A stretch of 37,596 nucleotides of DNA from CAZJDV01 sp964544865 (GTDB lineage Bacteria > Chloroflexota > Dehalococcoidia > Lucifugimonadales > CAJWER01): NCBI GenBank assembly GCA_964544865.1, contig CAZJDV010000014.1:1-37596 (forward strand). Reading direction: 5' to 3'. Under the pieces are notes generated by a model, which was not told the origin of the DNA, did no database searches, and saw nothing but the letters and a program-made list of their open reading frames with translations. Below are positions 7,598-15,142 of this stretch, one piece after another; within the stretch, counting starts at the first letter, position 1, and each line of letters begins with the position of its first letter. The translations under genes were made by a program, and so were the position numbers.

Positions 7598-8910
7598 ACC
7601 ACGCGCTCTTCGCGGAGTGCGGTTAGGGCGCGCTCGAAGGCGGCGGCGGTGCGGTCGATGTCTTCCTCGCGGTGGGCCGCGGACACCATGAACCCGATGC
7701 CGCCCATCATGTCGACCCCCTCGTTGAGCATGGCGAGCTTGACCTGCGAGGCTATGGGGCCGGCGGTCGCGTCGGCGAGTCTGGCGTGGGGTACGGTGGA
7801 GATCTCCTGGTCGCCGGCTTCAACTCCCAGGGCCATGTGCACGACGGACGCGAGGCCGTGGACGTGGCCGGGCACCTCGGTCCTGTTCAGGGCGTCGCGC
7901 AGGCCGGCCTTGAGGCGCAAGGCCATGGCGTCGGCCTGTTCGTTGACCGGCTCGTTCGCGATGATGTTCAGTGTCGCGATGCCTGCCGTGGCCGAGAGAG
8001 GGTTGGCGTTGAAGGTGCCGGGGTGCGCGAGGCGCCGTGAGGGCTCCGCGTCGCCGAGCATCTCCATGATCTCCCCCTTGCCGGCGACGGCGCCGCCCGG
8101 CAGGCCCCCCGCCACGATCTTCGCCATCGTCGTCAGGTCGGGCGTGATCCCGAACCGGGACTGTGCGCCTCCCCGCGACATCCTGAACCCGCATATGACC
8201 TCGTCCATTATCATTACGACGCCATGCCGCGCCGTGAGCTCTCGCACGGCCTTGAGGAATCCGGGGTTCTGCAGGGGGAACTGCCCCCAGTGGCCGCCGG
8301 TCGGCTCCAAGATTACAGCGGCGATGTCGTTGTCACGCTCAAGGAGCTGTTTCAGGGCTTCGATCTCTGGTTCGAGGACGACCACCGTCGACAGCGTCTC
8401 CTCCGGGATCCCCACTTGGGTGTTGATTCCCGAATCCAGCGAAAGGTAGTCGTGCCAACCGTGGAAGTGCTCTCGGAACTTGACCGCCTTGGTCTTGCCC
8501 GTGTGGCCGCGGGCGAGCCGCAGGGCGAGCAGGGTCGACTCGGTGCCGGAGGCGGTGAATCGGACGAGCTCCACCGAAGGTATCAGCCCTGTGACCAGCT
8601 CGGCCCACTCGATCTCAAGCTCCGACAGCGTACCCATATGGGTGCCTTTGTTCAGGCGGGCCGCGACGGCCTCGGTGACGCGCGGCTCTGAGTGCCCCAG
8701 AAGCAGGGCGCCGAAGCCGATTCTATAGTCGACCAGCTCGTTGCCGTCCACGTCCCACTTCAGTGCGCCTTTGCCCTCCTCGACGAACAGGGGGAAGGGC
8801 TTGGCCTCTCTCGACTGGTGCCCGCCTCCGGGGATGACGCTCTTGCCCCGCTCGAACGCCTCGCCGGACTTCCGGAATTTTTCGTGGTAGCGTTCCAGGA
8901 TCGTTGCCAT
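7594..8910 (-). CDS. Glutamate-1-semialdehyde aminomutase-like class III aminotransferase
   Basis: A PLP-dependent fold type I enzyme of 438 aa. The PLP aspartate is in VVMIMDEVICGFR (about D236), and the Schiff-base lysine is K264 in TTMAKIVAGGLPGG, the GSAM-type motif. FTASGTESTLLALRLAR binds the cofactor phosphate, and VILEPTGG is conserved in the family. True HemL usually has PGGVNSPVR near the N-terminus; here the region reads PGGGHQSREAKPF, so this may be one of the GSAM-like paralogues with another amino-ketone substrate rather than the haem enzyme. ATG 8910 is chosen for its AGAGGT ribosome-binding site and family-like N-terminus; the frame extends 81 codons upstream through noncoding-looking sequence. 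No other haem gene is nearby. Confidence 0.85.
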   Translation of the reverse strand: MATILERYHEKFRKSGEAFERGKSVIPGGGHQSREAKPFPLFVEEGKGALKWDVDGNELVDYRIGFGALLLGHSEPRVTEAVAARLNKGTHMGTLSELEIEWAELVTGLIPSVELVRFTASGTESTLLALRLARGHTGKTKAVKFREHFHGWHDYLSLDSGINTQVGIPEETLSTVVVLEPEIEALKQLLERDNDIAAVILEPTGGHWGQFPLQNPGFLKAVRELTARHGVVMIMDEVICGFRMSRGGAQSRFGITPDLTTMAKIVAGGLPGGAVAGKGEIMEMLGDAEPSRRLAHPGTFNANPLSATAGIATLNIIANEPVNEQADAMALRLKAGLRDALNRTEVPGHVHGLASVVHMALGVEAGDQEISTVPHARLADATAGPIASQVKLAMLNEGVDMMGGIGFMVSAAHREEDIDRTAAAFERALTALREERVV

Positions 8911-8968
8911 TTTGCTGACCTCTGTTGATTTCAGTCTGGCGCGCCGCATAGTTGTCCCGGCGCCGGCT

Positions 8969-8983
8969 AATTGTATAACAATT
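8969..8983. promoter_or_regulatory. Palindrome upstream of the aminotransferase gene
   Basis: AATTGTATAACAATT is a 15-bp palindrome with perfect 6-bp arms around ATA. It lies 59 bp upstream of the aminotransferase ATG in an otherwise GC-rich spacer. On the minus strand it contains TGTTATACA, which could serve as an extended -10. It is a candidate operator or promoter element; the regulator is unknown. Confidence 0.35.
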
Positions 8984-9068
8984 CCACCGATCATTGGGGC
9001 TTGTCTCACAATCGCTCCCCACCCCGTTTCTCTCTGGCTTGCCCGGGCAGGAGAAAAGGAACTTATGG

Positions 9069-9121
9069 CTGGGGGATGCCCCCAGACCCCCACCAGATGG
9101 GAAATCCCCTCTGGACTCCCC
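9069..9121. repeat. Double-hairpin GC-rich repeat, copy 1
   Basis: Two adjacent hairpins. The first pairs CTGGGGG (9069-9075) with CCCCCAG (9079-9085) across ATG. The second pairs CCAGA and GGG (9093-9101) with CCC and TCTGG (9106-9114). A C-rich tail, CTCCCCC, follows. A second copy with the same order of elements is at 16342-16397. It lies in the spacer between divergent genes and upstream of the Nudix promoter, so it is not that gene's leader. Confidence 0.6.
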
Positions 9122-9199
9122 CAATCTCTAAGACGGGTTCGTCGGAGCGGCATGCGCGTGCTGACAGGCCAGGGGGCGATCAGGCGGTCCGGTGGCGCT

Positions 9200-9228
9200 T
9201 TGACCTGTGCCGTCCGCGGGTCTATACT
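9200..9228 (+). promoter_or_regulatory. Sigma70-like promoter of the Nudix gene
   Basis: TTGACC at 9200-9205 and TATACT at 9223-9228 are separated by exactly 17 bp, each 5 of 6 to consensus. The start would be near 9235, about 50 nt before the ATG at 9287. Confidence 0.65.
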
Positions 9229-9286
9229 TCTCTATTAGCCGCATTTCCCGTAGCCCATATTGGCGTACCCAAACACGGTGAGATCG

Positions 9287-10072
9287 ATGGAGACCTTCGA
9301 ATTCACGACAAACCCCTTCGGCGGCGTGATTATCGAGGCCGGCGGGCTACCCGCGGACCCTAGCTCGTTTCGGAACCGGCTTCGCTACTCGCTTGACACG
9401 TGGGGTGCGCAGGGTTTCAAGGTCGCCTGGATCGAGCTGGACCTGGGCAGGGCGGGGCTCGTCCCCGTGGCGGTGGATGAGGGATTCCAGTACCACCACA
9501 GCGGCGAAGAGTACCTCATGCTTACCCGCCGTCTGGTCGAGGACGCCTTCGTACCGCCGTACGCCTCGCACTACATCGGAGCTGGGGGCGTCGTGGTGAA
9601 CGACACGGACGAGTTGCTGGTAGTCCACGAAAAGGGGCGCAGCTCTCGGGGGCGCTATTACAAGCTGCCGGGAGGGGCGTTGCAGGCGGGCGAGCACCTT
9701 GTGGACGCCGTGGTCAGAGAGGTGCTGGAGGAGACGGGCATCGAGACGAGCTTCATGTCGCTGGCGTGCTTCCGAAGCCAGCACGGCTACCGGTTCGGCA
9801 AGTCGGACATCTATTTCGTGTGCCGTCTGGAGCCGCTGACCCACGAGATCACTTTGCAGGAAGAGGAGATCGAAGAGTGTCTCTGGATGCCGATTGAAGA
9901 TTACTACAGGGCGGAGGATGTCAGCTTCTTCAACAAGCTGATCGTGTGCGCCGCTCTCGATAGTCCGGGCGTGGTGCCCACCCGGATCGAGGGGTACCGA
10001 AACCCCGAGACGGTCGAGGTCTTTCTGCCCAGGGGTACGACTGAGATATTCCAGGGCGCGGGCAGGGGCTGA
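9287..10072 (+). CDS. Nudix hydrolase with NUDT6-like N-terminal domain
   Basis: A hydrolase of 261 aa. The Nudix box is complete (Gx5Ex7REUxEExGU): GALQAGE, then seven residues, then REVLEETGI at about residues 132-154. An N-terminal domain of about 100 residues precedes it, with FRNRLRYSLDTWGAQGFK, VAWIELDLGRAGLVPVAVDEG and FQYHHSGEEYLMLTRRL. This is the pre-Nudix domain of NUDT6 and plant NUDT proteins. Such proteins hydrolyse nucleoside diphosphate derivatives such as ADP-ribose or NADH; the substrate here is unknown. I prefer ATG 9287 to an upstream TTG at 9260 because of its position after the promoter and GGTGAG upstream. It stands alone, divergent from the aminotransferase and convergent with the iron transporter. 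Confidence 0.88.
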   Translation: METFEFTTNPFGGVIIEAGGLPADPSSFRNRLRYSLDTWGAQGFKVAWIELDLGRAGLVPVAVDEGFQYHHSGEEYLMLTRRLVEDAFVPPYASHYIGAGGVVVNDTDELLVVHEKGRSSRGRYYKLPGGALQAGEHLVDAVVREVLEETGIETSFMSLACFRSQHGYRFGKSDIYFVCRLEPLTHEITLQEEEIEECLWMPIEDYYRAEDVSFFNKLIVCAALDSPGVVPTRIEGYRNPETVEVFLPRGTTEIFQGAGRG

Positions 10073-10108
10073 CGGTGGAGATGGGCATATCGAGGAGCCG
10101 AGGGTCGG

Positions 10109-11158
10109 CTATCGTCCGAAGGCCACGAAGGGCGCCGCCTTGGTGGGCAGAAGCGTGACGCGGGTGCCGGTGGGCAACGTCGAGTGGTGGTGCTGCCGGC
10201 ACCGCACCTCCGTGCCGGAGGGAAGCCGAGCCGTCAGGATTATCTCGTCCCCCCGAAATTCCCTGGACACGATCTCGGCGGGGCCTTTCGGATCGGGGAC
10301 GATCTGGAAATCGTCCAGACGCACGACGAGATCCACCTGTGCGCCGTCGGGATACTCCTGGTCGCCGCTCTGCCAGGCGAAGCTTCCGAACTCGGTTTCG
10401 ATTCGGCCGCCCGTTACCTCTCCGGAGACGAAATCGCAGGCGCCGACCATCCTGGCCACGCTCCTGGCCGCGGGGGCGTGATAGAGGGCATCCGGCGTGG
10501 CGATCTGGTCCATGTGGCCGTCGGTCATCACCGCCAAGCGGTCCGCCATGGCGAACGCCTCCTCCCTCTCGTGAGTCACGAACACGGTGGTGATGTGGTT
10601 CTCGCGGAGGATGCGGTTGATGTCGCGGCGCAGGTCGCTTCGCATCGTGGCGTCCACGTTGCTGAACGGCTCGTCCAGTAGCACCGTGACCGGCCTCGGC
10701 GCCAGGGTCCGGGCCAGCGCGACCCGCTGCTGCTGTCCGCCCGAGAGTTCGTGAGGGTAACGGGCTTCAAGGCCCGTCAGCATGACCAGGTCGAGCACCT
10801 CCTCAAGCCGGCCTTTCCGGTCCTCCTTCGCCATTTTCTTGAGTCCGAAGGAGATGTTCTGTGCGACGCTCAGATGGGGGAACAGCGCGTATTCCTGAAA
10901 CACCATACCCACGTTTCGGTCCTCGGGGGGGACCAGGGCGCCGCCCCCTGAGACGAGCTTCCCCGCGACGCGGACTTCGCCCTCGTCTGGGGCCTCGAAG
11001 CCCGCGATCAGCCGCAGCAACGTCGTCTTTCCGCAGCCGCTTGCGCCGAGGACCGCGAGTTTCTCGCCGGGCTCCAGCTCGAAGCTGACGTGGTCCACGG
11101 CGGTGGTGGATCCGAATCTCTTGGTGGCATCTGCGATCTGGACCACGGGGACGCTCAA
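10109..11158 (-). CDS. fbpC: Fe(III) ABC transporter, ATP-binding protein
   Basis: The ATPase of an iron(III) importer, 349 aa. The Walker A motif is GASGCGKTTLLRLIAGF, the signature motif LSGGQQQRVALARTL, Walker B TVLLDEPFSN, and the H-loop VFVTHEREEAF. A C-terminal TOBE-like region (LVVRLDDFQIVP onwards) is present, as in FbpC, CysA and PotA. The assignment to iron rests on the neighbouring FbpB-type double permease and FbpA-type binding protein. The start is TTG 11158, whose TTGA overlaps the TGA of the permease gene by 4 bp; a GTG 12 bp inside is an alternative. It is the last gene of a three-gene minus-strand operon. Confidence 0.88.
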   Translation of the reverse strand: MSVPVVQIADATKRFGSTTAVDHVSFELEPGEKLAVLGASGCGKTTLLRLIAGFEAPDEGEVRVAGKLVSGGGALVPPEDRNVGMVFQEYALFPHLSVAQNISFGLKKMAKEDRKGRLEEVLDLVMLTGLEARYPHELSGGQQQRVALARTLAPRPVTVLLDEPFSNVDATMRSDLRRDINRILRENHITTVFVTHEREEAFAMADRLAVMTDGHMDQIATPDALYHAPAARSVARMVGACDFVSGEVTGGRIETEFGSFAWQSGDQEYPDGAQVDLVVRLDDFQIVPDPKGPAEIVSREFRGDEIILTARLPSGTEVRCRQHHHSTLPTGTRVTLLPTKAAPFVAFGR

Positions 11159-12804
11159 GGGCGCACCGCCCTGTCCCGAAGCATGAGGAAGGCCATCGGG
11201 GCCGAGGATATCAGGATGAGGGCGAGTGCGGGCGCGGCGGCCCGGGCGTAGAACGCCTCCGACGACGCCGACCAGACCTCGGTGGCCAGCGTCTTGAAAC
11301 CCAGGGGGCCGAGGACCAATGTGGCCGGCAGCTCCTTCATGGTGATCAAGAACACCAGCGCCGCGCCGGCCAATATGCCAGAGCGCATCAGTGGCACGGT
11401 TATGGTCGACATCGTGGCGAGGGGCGAGCGTCCGAGTCCCCTGGCCGACTCCTCGAGCTTGGGGCTGATCTGGAGTAGCGCCGACCGCGTCGCCCCAAGT
11501 GCGGCGGGGAAGAACAGAACGAGATAGGCCAGCAGCAGCAGCCCCACTGTCTGATATGCCGGTCCCGCGAAGTTGGCTCCGAAGAATACCAGGGAGAGCG
11601 CCACGACGATGCCTGGCAGGGCGTAACCCGTGAAGCTCATTCGCTCGACGATCTTGCCCAGTATGCCGCGGTACCTGACGATCAGGACCGCCACCGGCAC
11701 CGAGCAGGCCGCGGCCACTAGGGCGGCCAGGACCGACACGGAGACCGAGTTCCAGGTCGCTCCCCAGAGGATTCTAAGCGAATCGCCGGTCGTAACGCCG
11801 CGAGCCAGCCAGTATCCCAGCACGGACATGGGCAGGGCCAGCGCTGCGAGCACCAAGGACGCGCAAACGGCCACGCCGGCCCACTTCCACCGGCCCAGTC
11901 GGACGATGGCGGGGAGCCGCGCAGCGCCGGCGCCGGTCTGGTGGTATCGCATACGGCCCCGCGAGTATGACTCGACGGTCAGTATCAGCACGGCCAAGGC
12001 GATCAGCACCAGCGACAGGACGGCGGCCACACTGCGGTCGAGAGCCGACTGGTACTGCTGGTAGATCGCCCACGTGAATGTCTCGTACCGCAGTATCGAC
12101 ACGGCGCCAAAATCGCTGAGGGTGTACAGCCCCACGAGCAAAGAGCCGGAGGCTATCGCGGGACGCAACTGCGGGAGCACCACTCGCAACTGGACGCGCC
12201 AGGGGCCTGCGCCCAGGCTGCGCGCCGATTCCTCCAGGGCGGGGTCCAGGTTGGCCAGGGCGCCTCGGACCGTCAGCAGCACATATGGATAGCTTAGGAG
12301 GGCCAAGGTGATGGTGGCGCCGGGAAGGCCGTAGATGACCGGAAGTCTCTCGATGCCAAAGGGTCCGGAAAGCAGGCCCTGCACCAGTCCCCTGGGTCCC
12401 AGGGCCGACACGACCAGGAACGCGCCGACGTAGCTGGGGATGACCAACGGCAGGGAGGTCAGGACACCCGACATGCGGCGAAACGGCAAGTCGGTCCGTA
12501 CCGTTAGCCATGCCACGGGAAGGGCGATGGCGACTGAGGCGCTCGTGACGGTGATGACCAGCAGGGCCGACCGGCCGAGAATTTGGGCTGTACGGGCTCG
12601 AAACAGAAGTTCCCAGGCCTCGCCGGACGCCCCCGCGCTCCTGATAATCAGGTAGGCAAGGGGCAACGTCATGGCCGTTCCGACGAGAAGGGCCGGCAGC
12701 CACACGGCAAGAGGCGGCGCCGTGAAGCGGAATCGCTGCGGCGGGCTGGGGGACTCCACGGCCTCCCCGGCTGTCGCGAATGCTTGGTGCTCGCTGGACG
12801 CCAT
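11155..12804 (-). CDS. fbpB: Fe(III) ABC transporter, fused double permease
   Basis: An inner-membrane permease of 549 aa with two homologous halves, each carrying the ABC transporter coupling motif (EESARSLGAGPWRVQLRVVLP in the first half; a similar EESARGLGRSPLATMSTITVP in the second). About 12 hydrophobic segments are visible. This fused layout is characteristic of FbpB/SfuB iron permeases. The N-terminal 30 residues are hydrophilic and cytoplasmic. The start is ATG 12804, 12 bp after the fbpA stop; its 3' end overlaps fbpC by 4 bp. Together with the flanking genes it would import periplasmic or cell-surface iron(III). Confidence 0.9.
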   Translation of the reverse strand: MASSEHQAFATAGEAVESPSPPQRFRFTAPPLAVWLPALLVGTAMTLPLAYLIIRSAGASGEAWELLFRARTAQILGRSALLVITVTSASVAIALPVAWLTVRTDLPFRRMSGVLTSLPLVIPSYVGAFLVVSALGPRGLVQGLLSGPFGIERLPVIYGLPGATITLALLSYPYVLLTVRGALANLDPALEESARSLGAGPWRVQLRVVLPQLRPAIASGSLLVGLYTLSDFGAVSILRYETFTWAIYQQYQSALDRSVAAVLSLVLIALAVLILTVESYSRGRMRYHQTGAGAARLPAIVRLGRWKWAGVAVCASLVLAALALPMSVLGYWLARGVTTGDSLRILWGATWNSVSVSVLAALVAAACSVPVAVLIVRYRGILGKIVERMSFTGYALPGIVVALSLVFFGANFAGPAYQTVGLLLLAYLVLFFPAALGATRSALLQISPKLEESARGLGRSPLATMSTITVPLMRSGILAGAALVFLITMKELPATLVLGPLGFKTLATEVWSASSEAFYARAAAPALALILISSAPMAFLMLRDRAVRP

Positions 12805-12816
12805 CAGAGGCAGGTC

Positions 12817-13842
12817 CTACGGAATGATGCCCAGGTCTCTCAACAGCGTTTGCGTGCCTTTGAGGTCGCCCAGGGAAGCCATGTCGATGTTGGGATTCCG
12901 CAGGCCGGAGAGCGGCGGCAGGCCTCGCGTCGTTTTGACGCCGTCGACCAGTGGGTACTCGAACGTCTGGCTCGCGAAGTACTGCTGGGCAACGGTCGAT
13001 AGCATGAATCTCAGGAACCTTTCCGCGTTTTCGCGATTGTCCGCCGTACGGAGTATCCCACTTCCCGCCACCAGGATAATGCCGCCAGGGCCACCACCGT
13101 CCAGATAGTGGTTCCGGGCGCCGAACCCCTCTCCGCTTTCCTGAAGAAACCGGTGTACATAGTAGTGGTTGACGAAGCCGACATCAATCTCCCCCGAAGC
13201 CGCCGCGGCGACGGTAGGCGTGTTCTTGGAGTAGACGATGGGTTCGTTGGCCTGAATGCCCTGGAGCCACTCTCTGGTCTTATCCTCGTCCCACTGCACG
13301 CGCATCGCGGTCACCATCGCCTGGAACGACCCATTCGCCGGAGGCCAGCCGATCCTGCCTTTCCATTCGGGGCCAGTGAAGGCCATCAACGAGGACGGCA
13401 GATCGTCGTCGTCGAGTACGTTGGTGTTGTAGACCACTACCCGGGCGCGTCCCGATATACCGACCCAGTTTCCCTCGGGCGACCTGGCCCACTCCGGGAC
13501 GGTCTCGAGAATATCGTCCGGCAGGGGACCGAGTATCGCTGCCACCGCCCCGAGGCCGCTAGGGTCCTGCGCAAAGAACACGTCGGCGGGAGAGTTCCCT
13601 CCCTCCTCTAGCAGCGTCGCCGCGATCTCGGCGGTGCTGCCATACTTAACGGAGACCTCGATGCCGCTGGCGTCCCGGAACTGGTCGATTATGGGCCCGA
13701 CAAGCGACTCGCTGCGGCCCGAGTAGACTACCAGAGAGCCCGGGCCCCGGGCCACGACGGCCCCTTGCGTACATCCGGCCAGCACCAAAGAAACGAGTGC
13801 AAGGAGTAGAAGCGCCCTCAGGGACCGGAAGTGTGACATCAT
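12817..13842 (-). CDS. fbpA: Fe(III)-binding lipoprotein of the ABC importer
   Basis: The substrate-binding component, 341 aa. It has a lipoprotein signal peptide ending at the lipobox LVLAGC, so it is anchored at the membrane surface. The mature part starts LVVYSGRSESLVGPIIDQF, the usual beginning of FbpA/FutA/IdiA iron-binding proteins. The ASQTFEYPLVDGVK region near the C-terminus is also typical. Iron(III) is the likely ligand from family resemblance and from divergence with a DtxR-family regulator; other members of the same fold bind thiamine or phosphonates. ATG 13842 and the adjacent ATG 13839 are both possible. A good promoter lies about 80 bp upstream, with a palindrome in its spacer. 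Confidence 0.88.
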   Translation of the reverse strand: MMSHFRSLRALLLLALVSLVLAGCTQGAVVARGPGSLVVYSGRSESLVGPIIDQFRDASGIEVSVKYGSTAEIAATLLEEGGNSPADVFFAQDPSGLGAVAAILGPLPDDILETVPEWARSPEGNWVGISGRARVVVYNTNVLDDDDLPSSLMAFTGPEWKGRIGWPPANGSFQAMVTAMRVQWDEDKTREWLQGIQANEPIVYSKNTPTVAAAASGEIDVGFVNHYYVHRFLQESGEGFGARNHYLDGGGPGGIILVAGSGILRTADNRENAERFLRFMLSTVAQQYFASQTFEYPLVDGVKTTRGLPPLSGLRNPNIDMASLGDLKGTQTLLRDLGIIP

Positions 13843-13919
13843 AAGGCTGCGCGCCCCCCCTCAAGATAGGTGTAAGTACACACAGTGCCAGTAATTCGTG
13901 CGTACTGAGTATATTACTT

Positions 13920-13948
13920 AATGTATGACAACATGGTTTTGATGTCAA
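13920..13948 (-). promoter_or_regulatory. Promoter of fbpABC with an operator-like palindrome
   Basis: On the minus strand, TTGACA at 13948-13943 and TACATT at 13925-13920 are separated by 17 bp. The spacer plus part of the -35 forms an imperfect 22-bp palindrome at 13926-13947. Its arms are TGACAACA and TGATGTCA, which match at 7 of 8 positions. A dimeric repressor bound there would block the polymerase. Given the divergent DtxR-type gene, iron-dependent repression is the simplest reading. The sequence does not match the classical DtxR/IdeR or Fur boxes as I recall them. Confidence 0.5.
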
Positions 13949-14261
13949 CCTGAAATCGCGGTTGCGGGACTTGGGAATTCGTTGCAACTGACCCGTTTGT
14001 CCACGTGGACGCATGGAAGCTCGGACAGGTACCGTAGCGATCTCGCCGGCCGCCGTCATATCGTCTGAAGAAACAGCGGAGAGTCGAACCCAAGTATTAT
14101 ACGACTCTCTATACACGTCGTTAGAGCTGTCGGTGGAGCATCCTAGCAATATATACAAAGTCCAGGATAGTAATAAGGGGGCACATTTCTAATACAACGG
14201 TTCACATTGCTGGATGGTAATCTTCGCGGGTGAGTTGACCCGATTGTCCGTACCCGCGAAA
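13949..14261. other. Divergent fbpA-dtxR spacer rich in repeats and palindromes
   Basis: No gene is credible here. It holds a direct repeat TGACCCG-T/A-TTGTCC at 13989-14002 and 14236-14249 (13 of 14 identical), a perfect 12-bp palindrome GTCCACGTGGAC at 13999-14010, an 8-bp inverted repeat GAGAGTCG/CGACTCTC at 14079-14086 and 14102-14109, and a 9-bp inverted repeat TTCGCGGGT/ACCCGCGAA at 14223-14231 and 14252-14260. These may be binding sites of one or more regulators controlling both directions. Confidence 0.45.
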
Positions 14262-14290
14262 TTGACTCGGTAGTGATGTTTTGGTAGCAT
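14262..14290 (+). promoter_or_regulatory. Promoter of the DtxR-family gene
   Basis: TTGACT at 14262-14267 and TAGCAT at 14285-14290 are separated by 17 bp. The start would fall near 14297, giving a leader of about 27 nt to the ATG at 14324, which is preceded by AGGTG at a 6-nt distance. The 9-bp inverted repeat ends 2 bp before the -35. Confidence 0.5.
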
Positions 14291-14323
14291 CTTACGTGGC
14301 CTCAACCACATTAGGTGTCCAGC

Positions 14324-15067
14324 ATGGGCTCTTCGACGTCCAAAACCCGGCAGCCCCGCTTAAGCGGCGAGAGACTTTCGATGGCGACAGAGAACTATCT
14401 CCTGTCGGTCTTTCGCCTCGAGGAGCAGGGAACGCGCGTAACCCTGACGCAGCTAGCCGAACATCTCAAGACGCTGCCCGTCGCCGAAGGGCTGGGCACA
14501 GCCCTGCCCTCGGTGGGTGGAATGATACGCCGGATGGGGCGTGAGGGTCTCGTAGAGACCAATCAGAGCAAGGGCGTGGTTCTTACCAGACAGGGTCGCA
14601 AGTCCGCCGAGAGCATCGTGCGCCGCCATCGGCTGGCCGAGCGCATGGTAGTGGACCTTCTGGAGGTAGAGCTTCAGGAGTCGCATATCGAGGCCCATCG
14701 CCTGGAACACGCCATATCCCCTGAGCTGGAGATGAAGATCGTCGCGCGGCTTGGGAACCCCACCACTTGCCCGTTCGGCCACGCCATTCCCGGGAGCGGC
14801 TACAGTCCGCCAATAAACTCGATGTCCCTGGACAACGCCGATCCGGGACCGGAGTTGGTGATCGATCGCATTCCCGAGGACGACCAGCTTCTCCTAGAGT
14901 ATCTAGTCGAAAACGATTTCATTCCTGGTGAAACTGTCACGGTCATAGAGGCGGCAAGGGCGAGAGGCGTGATCGCCGTGCTTGTCAACGACAATCAGGT
15001 GGCATTTAACTACGAGGTGGCGGCGAAGATATGGGTGTGTCCAAGGGGCGATTGGGAAGATCGGTAA
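14324..15067 (+). CDS. DtxR-family metal-dependent transcriptional regulator
   Basis: A 247-aa repressor family protein: an N-terminal winged helix (ENYLLSVFRLEEQG onward), a metal-binding dimerisation domain and a C-terminal FeoA/SH3-like domain (IPGETVTVIEAARA). Against DtxR, the ligands align as H102/E106 (DtxR H79/E83) and H121, E128, H129 (H98, E105, H106). The position of DtxR C102 is H125 and that of M10 is N24. About nine extra residues lie between helices 2 and 3 of the DNA-binding motif. The metal could be iron or manganese; divergence from an iron importer favours iron. ATG 14324 has AGGTG upstream; GTG 14315 and ATG 14381 are alternatives. It probably controls fbpABC. Confidence 0.9.
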   Translation: MGSSTSKTRQPRLSGERLSMATENYLLSVFRLEEQGTRVTLTQLAEHLKTLPVAEGLGTALPSVGGMIRRMGREGLVETNQSKGVVLTRQGRKSAESIVRRHRLAERMVVDLLEVELQESHIEAHRLEHAISPELEMKIVARLGNPTTCPFGHAIPGSGYSPPINSMSLDNADPGPELVIDRIPEDDQLLLEYLVENDFIPGETVTVIEAARARGVIAVLVNDNQVAFNYEVAAKIWVCPRGDWEDR

Positions 15068-15087
15068 GCGATATTCCGGTCGCTTAC
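15064..15087. terminator. Hairpin between convergent dtxR-family and sucrase/ferredoxin-like genes
   Basis: GTAAGCGA (15064-15071) and TCGCTTAC (15080-15087) form a perfect 8-bp stem with an 8-nt loop, beginning at the regulator's stop codon. No long T-run follows on either strand, so intrinsic termination would be weak; it may instead protect the 3' end. Confidence 0.35.
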
Positions 15088-15142
15088 TTACCGTCGCGCT
15101 TTAGCCCAGTATCCGCGACCGGTCGGTCCTTCTACAGGCGAA

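Noticed and set aside
14079..14109. A minus-strand GGTTCGACTC stretch resembling a tRNA T-loop
   Set aside because: The flanking T-stem and acceptor stem do not pair, and no anticodon arm is present; it is better read as an inverted repeat.
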